From NCBI GenBank assembly GCA_015680685.1, contig MNCI01027496.1, positions 1,426,589 through 1,490,588 on the forward strand: a stretch of DNA of 64,000 bases, read 5' to 3'. Below are positions 58,531 through 64,000 of this stretch, one piece after another (within the stretch, counting starts at the first letter, position 1; the number at the start of each line of letters is the position of its first letter). A program made the position numbers and the translations under genes. This DNA is from Gnetum montanum. Taxonomy: Eukaryota > Streptophyta > Gnetopsida > Gnetales > Gnetaceae. The notes beneath the pieces were generated by a model. It was given only the letters and a program-made list of their open reading frames with translations. It was not told the DNA's origin and did no database searches.

Positions 58531-60000
58531 TCAGCTTAACGACAAGGTTAGTGTATATCCAGTGCTAGCATATTCTTGGATCTATTCCTATGACCTCAGA
58601 ATATGACTAGGCAAAGGCTATTGACCATTTTCTTACAACATTCATCAACATTCCTTTTTTTCTTGCAACAAGTTTGGCATCAATAATGACCAGCTTTCCA
58701 TTTTGTAAGAACACATACTTCATTCCAGTGATAGTGTCTTTAACTCAAGGGGTTCATTTGTAATTGTTAAGAAACTCCAACTCTTCCCAATTGATATCAT
58801 CATTTACTCCCTCAGAGAGCTGGTGATGAACTTGCTTGACTTCATCCATGCTTGCAACATAATCACATGTTAGGCCCTCAGTAGGTTCCATGCACAATGT
58901 ACTATTGCTAGAATCACTTGTCAGCCACTAGGTGCCTTCTTGTTTTGTGGCTACCATGTACAGAAATCTTTGGATTTTAGCATTTGGTGCACACTACTTG
59001 CATGCATAGATAGATATTCACTTCACTGACTGTAGCTTCTGCACACAATGCCACACTATATCGTTGTACGCAATACATGAAACCCTTTTCTTTTTAATCT
59101 TCGCAAATTCATTTTCTTTAGATATCTCTAAGGAAAGATCTCTAATTCCCATTTTGGCATCAACAGTGCTTAACCACACCCCTCCCATAATAATTGGAAA
59201 GTCGCCCTTGCAATTCTCCACCTTGATTACTAGGAAGTTGGCAAGATATGACCACCCACAAATGGTGGTCATAATGTCTTCTACTAGTCCCAATGGAATA
59301 GTGATGGACTGGTCTACTAGCTCCAGCCTGATGTTGCTCTTCTTCAAGGGAGGAAGGTTCCACATAGTGTACATCTCATGCAAGATTAGATTAACATCAG
59401 AACTAGAGTTAAGAAAAGCTTTACAAGGTTCATTCCCCAATTTGCAAATATACTAAGGGACTCCCAAGATCAACTAACTTCTTGGGCAAGTTGCTAGCTT
59501 GAATCCAATCAAATACAGCATGGGTCAACATCACAGTATGGATTTGAGAGGGATTTTGGTTTGAAGGGGACTCAGATAAAGGTGATGCAGAGGAAGCTAT
59601 AAGAGCAAGGCCACCAACCACTAGTGTGTTTAAGGGCTCTGGTGGACTGTAAGGTCAAAAGAAGGGTCTTTTCTTTGATCGTGGTTCCAACCCACTTTGT
59701 TGGCTAACCGGTTGCAGATTAACCACCCTCATAGCATTTCTTTGTTGTCGTTTGGTAGGCAATTCATCCTACATGGATGGGGCAGGTGATAGCTATGAGG
59801 AGATGAATGAGTAGGTGCAAGAATAAGAGGAGCATGAGGATAGTAGGTGGCGTCCCTCCTTACATATGGAAATTGGTAAACTTCAGGAGGGTAGTAGCGA
59901 GGTTGGTAAGCAACAACATGACTAGAAGAGTCCCATGGAGATGAAGGTTGCTAAACATAATAACCATAGGGATCTGGTTACCAATAGGGGAATTGCCATC
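58531..60000 (-). pseudogene. pol: Protease and RT-lead region (element E)
   Basis: The protease block at 59018-59621 has MLTHAVFDWIQ, an active-site loop FLNSSSDVNLI (catalytic Asp to Asn, Gly to Ser), VEDIMTTICGWSY, IIMGGVW and LSLEISKENEF. It aligns throughout with 42531-44000. Stops and small indels separate it from gag and RT. Confidence 0.82.
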
Positions 60001-62028
60001 TTAGAGGTTCCAATGCCCACGATTGTGGTTGTTTCCACTATTGGTACAATTCATAAGGTTGTGGTGGAGTTCCACTTGGATAATACTACTATAGTTGGTG
60101 CAACTATTAAGAGTTGCCTTGTGGATAAGGAAATAATTTTCATATTTGCCATTGTGCAAGTTGTGGATGAGGCATACATCCCTGATTCCTACGAGTGTGA
60201 CACAATTGGACAGCATCCCTTGGGATGTTCATACTAGCAAACATCACACCCGTCATCACCGTCTAATTTGCTATTTGCAACCATCTTTATCACAACCATC
60301 TTACCCTTAACCTTGGATATGGCACATTTAGCTTTCTTATGTCTCTGGCAGTCACGCTCACCACTTTGTTCCTTGGACTCTTCAACAATTTTTAAAATAG
60401 CTTGAAAATTATTGTCCATGAAGTCCCATAATTGGTCCACATTAGCCGTAATTTCAGAGTGGTAAGGTTTTCTGATTAACCACCTCATCTCTTGTTGACT
60501 GATCCTAACTATTGCAAAAATGAACCCCCCTTTTGCTAATGGAAGGGTCCCTGTTGTATTTCTTTACACTTTCTCACTTTCTCAATTCTCCCTCCTTCCT
60601 AAATACTTGCTCAATTAACTTTTGGATCTAGCGAGCGCTTAACTTTATTAATCTCCCTTGAGCATAAATGCCAATGGTTTTCCTTGTTTCAAATCGTAGC
60701 TCATGAATACTATGGCAAAGTTAATCAAGCCGAGAATATCCATGGAAAAGACACTTATGCAATAGAGAGTAATATCAGCCAATAGTAGCATCCAAGGGTT
60801 CATGGTTTCCTTGTTTCCATCCTTGGATCTACTTCCTCAGGTTGGACACTCGGGAGTACGTTTGATATTTATCATTAAATAATTCTAACATCATACTCCA
60901 CTACCTAATTGATTCTAGTTCTAAGGACTGGTACCAGTTTTTTGCTTCCTTAATGAGTATCCTTGAAAATAATTTCAACTTCTGCTAATCGTTCTCAATA
61001 TTCTACAAGGCACATGCATCCTGGAAGGCTTGGAGATGATTTTGTGGATCAGCGTCGTAGCCTCCCTCAAACTAAGGGATGTTGTTCATGTCCAGCCTCT
61101 TTATTCTACTATCCTTTACATGCCTTGTTGGAATCCTCATGGCCTCTACAATGTTTAACATGCTCCAAGTGGCAAGTAGAGGTTCATCAAGGCCATAGTA
61201 ATGGTGCCTATAATGTTCTCTACTAACCCTTCTTTCATGGTGGTGGATCTATCTAGATCACCGATGCCTCTAATCACAACTATCCCAATAGTCCCTTCTA
61301 TTGTTTTGATCCTGTCAATCACCTCCGTCATGGTCATGACCTCTGCAGCCATGATCTAAGCCAAATGAAGAAGAAGAAGACGATGAAAGAGAATAGGAAG
61401 GAGGACTTACATCATGCTAATGCCTACTACCTTCTCTTCGATGATCACAACCATGATCACGATCGTGACTTTCACTTACCGCTTTGTCATGACTTGTTCC
61501 TCTAGATCCATTTTTTTCATTAGATTCATTCCAACCAGAACCAAGATTATGAATTTTGGATTACACATTCTAGTTGAGGGCCCCTTGAGCAAAGTCAAAA
61601 AGAGGAGTGTCACCAAAGGAAATGTCACTAGAGAAGTGTTCACCTCCATCCAATCGGCCAAGTGGAGGTGGAAAAGTGTTTGACCCCTTGCCCTTCAAAA
61701 GCTCATGTTGTTGCTCCAACTGACAATCCCTTAACCTTTGTGCTTCAGTAGGATGGTAATCCCTTGAATCAGGATCTCGCATCTCATACTCCTCATGAAG
61801 ATGTTGAAGTCCATGTTGTGCAAACATTAGCTGGAGCATAGTTTGAATAGATCGATCAGGTGGCAACACAATGTTGCCTTCCATGTCACACCACCACAAC
61901 ATTTCATCTTGATGTTACATGAAGGTAAAGTCTAGAACATGCTCATTAAGATGAGCATATACCACTCGGTATTGTTGAGGCACTTAGTCTATCTTAGGAG
62001 AAGATAGGCTTCTATGAGAAGAAGAAAT
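60001..62028 (-). pseudogene. gag: Gag region (element E)
   Basis: The start codon aligned with D-inner's ATG is ATT here (near 62026-62028). It continues with ISSSHRSLSS, then the same early stop as D-inner, MLWWCDMEGNIVLPP, EEYEMRDPDSRDYHPTEAQR, the gag core and a zinc-knuckle-like CDVC with YEHPKGC after a stop. The identity with 44001-46011 is about 95% by eye. Confidence 0.83.
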
Positions 62029-62175
62029 TTTATATTAGTGAATCTATATGTAGTATGTGGTTACAATTTAATTTAGTTATAATAATAATTTTATTTTTGT
62101 AAGATTTGACCTTAGGGTTTGAACAACGAGGTTACTAAGTTTCACTAAGTTTAGATAGCGCATGTAGAACTAAAT

Positions 62176-62193
62176 TCCCCAGCAATGGTGCTA
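62176..62193 (-). promoter_or_regulatory. Primer-binding site of element E
   Basis: On the minus strand, TAGCACCATTGCTGGGGA, one base after the LTR end; decayed tRNA-Asp type. Confidence 0.7.
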
Positions 62194-62194
62194 A

Positions 62195-63078
62195 TGATTA
62201 GCGACAAGATACCCCTATGCCCAACCATACGAATCATAGGTGTTCACATGCAATCTGGTTGAATTCCATAGACTTTAATTACCAAGTACACTAGAGCTAA
62301 ACAATGAGTTCATGTTGTCCATTCGTTGTCTTCCCAGTCTCACTTGTGAAAAGTAAGTGTATGGTTAAGTGGGACTGAGGCATAAGATTTTTATCATTTT
62401 ATGTTTTATCAATTTTATCATCTAAAACAATAATGAAAGTGAGAGTAATTAATAGCTAAGGAAACTATTGTCTAATCTAACCTAACACAATTAACTGTCC
62501 CCACTTCCTAGACACATCTTGAACTTCATGTAAAGACTGCTAGGTTGTCAACTGCTAACCATTTTTGAGCTACCAAATGTCACACGTATGTTCAAAGGGG
62601 TCATGCTTGAGTAATTTAATTAATTACTTAATTAATAAAAATTAATTACTAAATGAATAATGTTAAATGTGAACTGCATGAAATCACAATGTATAAATGC
62701 ATAAAGAAAGAAACTCTTAAGTGCTACAAGGATGAATCAAAGAGCTCGTATTTATTGCTGATACAATGGTGTGTTCAGATACATCAATGCTTGAATAAAG
62801 ATCTAGTTACACTTAGACCTCCTACTGCAGGCACTTGGAAAATATTCTAACTCTCAAATGAACAAACTGCAACAATTTTCCTACTTGACTGAAAAACTCT
62901 CCCCCGAATCGTGTGCTCAAGGGCTATATTTATAGGCCCAAGAATAGCCCACGATATCGCATACCCAATATCGCATCTTGGGCCACGATATCGCATACTT
63001 GCTATTGTGTACCCGATATTGCAACCACCTTGATATTGGATATTCAATATCGAGGCTCATGTAAAACAAGATTCATTA
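62195..63078 (-). repeat. 5' LTR of element E
   Basis: An 884-bp LTR, nearly the same as 46178-47061 and beginning with the same decayed TAATGAATC on the minus strand. GATATC-type palindromes and a TATA box (CTATAAATAT, near 62928-62937 reversed) are present. CAAGG follows at 63079-63083. Confidence 0.88.
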
Positions 63079-63853
63079 CAAGGGTTCATGTGCTCCCTGT
63101 TTCCAACCTTAGATTTGCCTTCTCATATTAGAGACTCTAGAGTATGTTTGATATTTTTCATTAAATAGTTCTAACATGATACTCCATTTGTGGATAGATT
63201 CTAGCTCTAAGGACTAGTACCAACTTTCAACTTCCTTAAGGGGAAGGTGGACTGCCACCACTATTGCAATGTCTGTCACCACTCTTATGCTTATTACGAT
63301 CACCATCCTTAGATCCCTTGTTGTTGTGATGCTTGCTCGAGTCCCTACCTTGGCTGTCACTTTGTCTTAAACCTAATTTATGAATAGTGGATTGCAGGGT
63401 CAAGTTCACATCCTTGCCATCAATAACAAGGGGTGGAGAATCTTCATGTTAAGAACCCTCAAGGGAAGGATCCTCTTTGTCCTCCTAATCTAGTAGGAAT
63501 AACCGATTAGTGAAATATTTCCCCTTTGTAGCATCATGAATTTTCTCCTAATGTTGATCTCATTTGCGTTGTGTTTCTATTGGATAGTAGTTTTGAGTGT
63601 CATATCCATCCATAACATACTCTTCATGAAGATCTGCTATGTCCAACTTCTTAAGGATCTTGAATAATATCCCGAGAATAGATCTATCAAGGGGCAAGAC
63701 AACATTGCCCTTCATATCACACCATCGCAATTGTTCATCCTGATGTAGGATGAAGGTGAAGTTCAGCACAAACTCATCTGGATGAGTGTATACCACCTTG
63801 CATTCTTATGGGACCAGTGGTTTGGTATCTTCATGCTTGCGAGAAGAAGACAT
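63079..63853 (-). pseudogene. gag: Gag N-terminal part of the element hosting E, with internal deletion
   Basis: It aligns with 47062-48242 but lacks about 410 bases (the match jumps from about 47218 to about 47630 at 63238/63239). ATG is at 63851-63853 (MSSSRKHEDTKPLVP). It shares the TAG in CATTAGGAG with 47062-48242. Over a 215-base sample the two copies are about 94% identical. Confidence 0.8.
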
Positions 63854-63979
63854 TTTGTAAAACAAAATAAAATTGTCAATGTGCTTTTATAAGTTTATAT
63901 ATAGTGGGAATGATATTGACCTTGAGGTTCATACAATGATATTACTTAGACCTAAATAGCGCACATTCCACAAATAATG

Positions 63980-63997
63980 TCCCCAACAACGATGCCA
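63980..63997 (-). promoter_or_regulatory. Primer-binding site of the element hosting E
   Basis: TGGCATCGTTGTTGGGGA on the minus strand, the best-preserved tRNA-Asp-type PBS of the window. Its LTR should start at 63999, two bases before the end of the window. Confidence 0.75.
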
Positions 63998-64000
63998 ATG

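Larger units (their letters stand above)
51465..63078 (-). mobile_element. Element E: Athila-like retrotransposon nested in another element's gag
   Basis: Minus strand, from 5' LTR (62195-63078) through gag, protease, RT, RNase H, integrase and trailing region to a truncated 3' LTR (51465-52004). ORF3 is missing: 52023-52556 holds only its flanks. The RT/RNase H junction is interrupted by a solo LTR, and a GC-rich A-tailed insertion lies at 52557-53526. The part from 57940 to 63078 is nearly the same as D-inner, whereas its integrase is distinct from element D's. Its 5' end sits at the same gag position (before CAAGG) as D-inner does in element D. Confidence 0.82.

Overview
The window is AT-rich plant nuclear DNA made almost entirely of old, nested transposable elements. 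I recognise no intact host gene and no tRNA, rRNA or CRISPR array. A plant origin follows from Athila-like Ty3/gypsy elements: a gag-protease-RT-RNase H-integrase order, an FMDDFSTYG reverse transcriptase motif, and primer-binding sites resembling the tRNA-Asp complement. A LINE remnant and the depth of decay (stops, frameshifts, C-to-T changes) fit a large repeat-rich genome. I cannot name the species.

Layout. (1) 1-5801, plus strand: the 3' part of element A (protease, RT, RNase H, integrase, trailing region), then a truncated LTR at 5802-6530. (2) 6531-11711: the 3' part of element B (a long third reading frame, 'ORF3', and a 3' LTR), split by a solo LTR at 7360-8326 with CTAAG target duplications. 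(3) 11712-19079: non-coding AT-rich DNA with a minus-strand LINE remnant at about 12600-15000. (4) 19080-20220, 33365-34067 and 49306-50975: one array of short repeats in alternating orientation (foldback-like), broken by two Athila-like insertions. (5) 20221-33364, plus: element C, 13.1 kb with both LTRs, target duplications CTAGA/CTAGC. (6) 34068-49305, minus: element D, 15.2 kb with both LTRs and GTAAC duplications; it holds part of a second element (D-inner) whose RT is fused to D's own RNase H by a deletion. (7) 51465-63078, minus: element E, carrying a GC-rich A-tailed insertion and a solo LTR (56810-57755, ACAAG duplications), itself sitting in the gag of another element (63079-64000).

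How the parts relate. The autonomous plan is 5' LTR, PBS, gag, protease-RT-RNase H-integrase, about 1.5-2 kb of non-coding DNA, a U3-like module with a TATA box, ORF3 (about 925-950 codons, with a long coiled coil, in the env-like position), polypurine tract, 3' LTR. The stretch 41865-48386 closely matches 57940-64000, including the same inner-in-outer insertion point and shared premature stops, so it appears to be a duplication of an already dead nest.

The most interesting items are the coiled-coil ORF3 with an upstream LTR-like promoter, the foldback-like array, the palindrome arrays in the LTR U3 regions, and the history that can be read from target duplications and deletion junctions. All identity figures are by-eye estimates over short samples.
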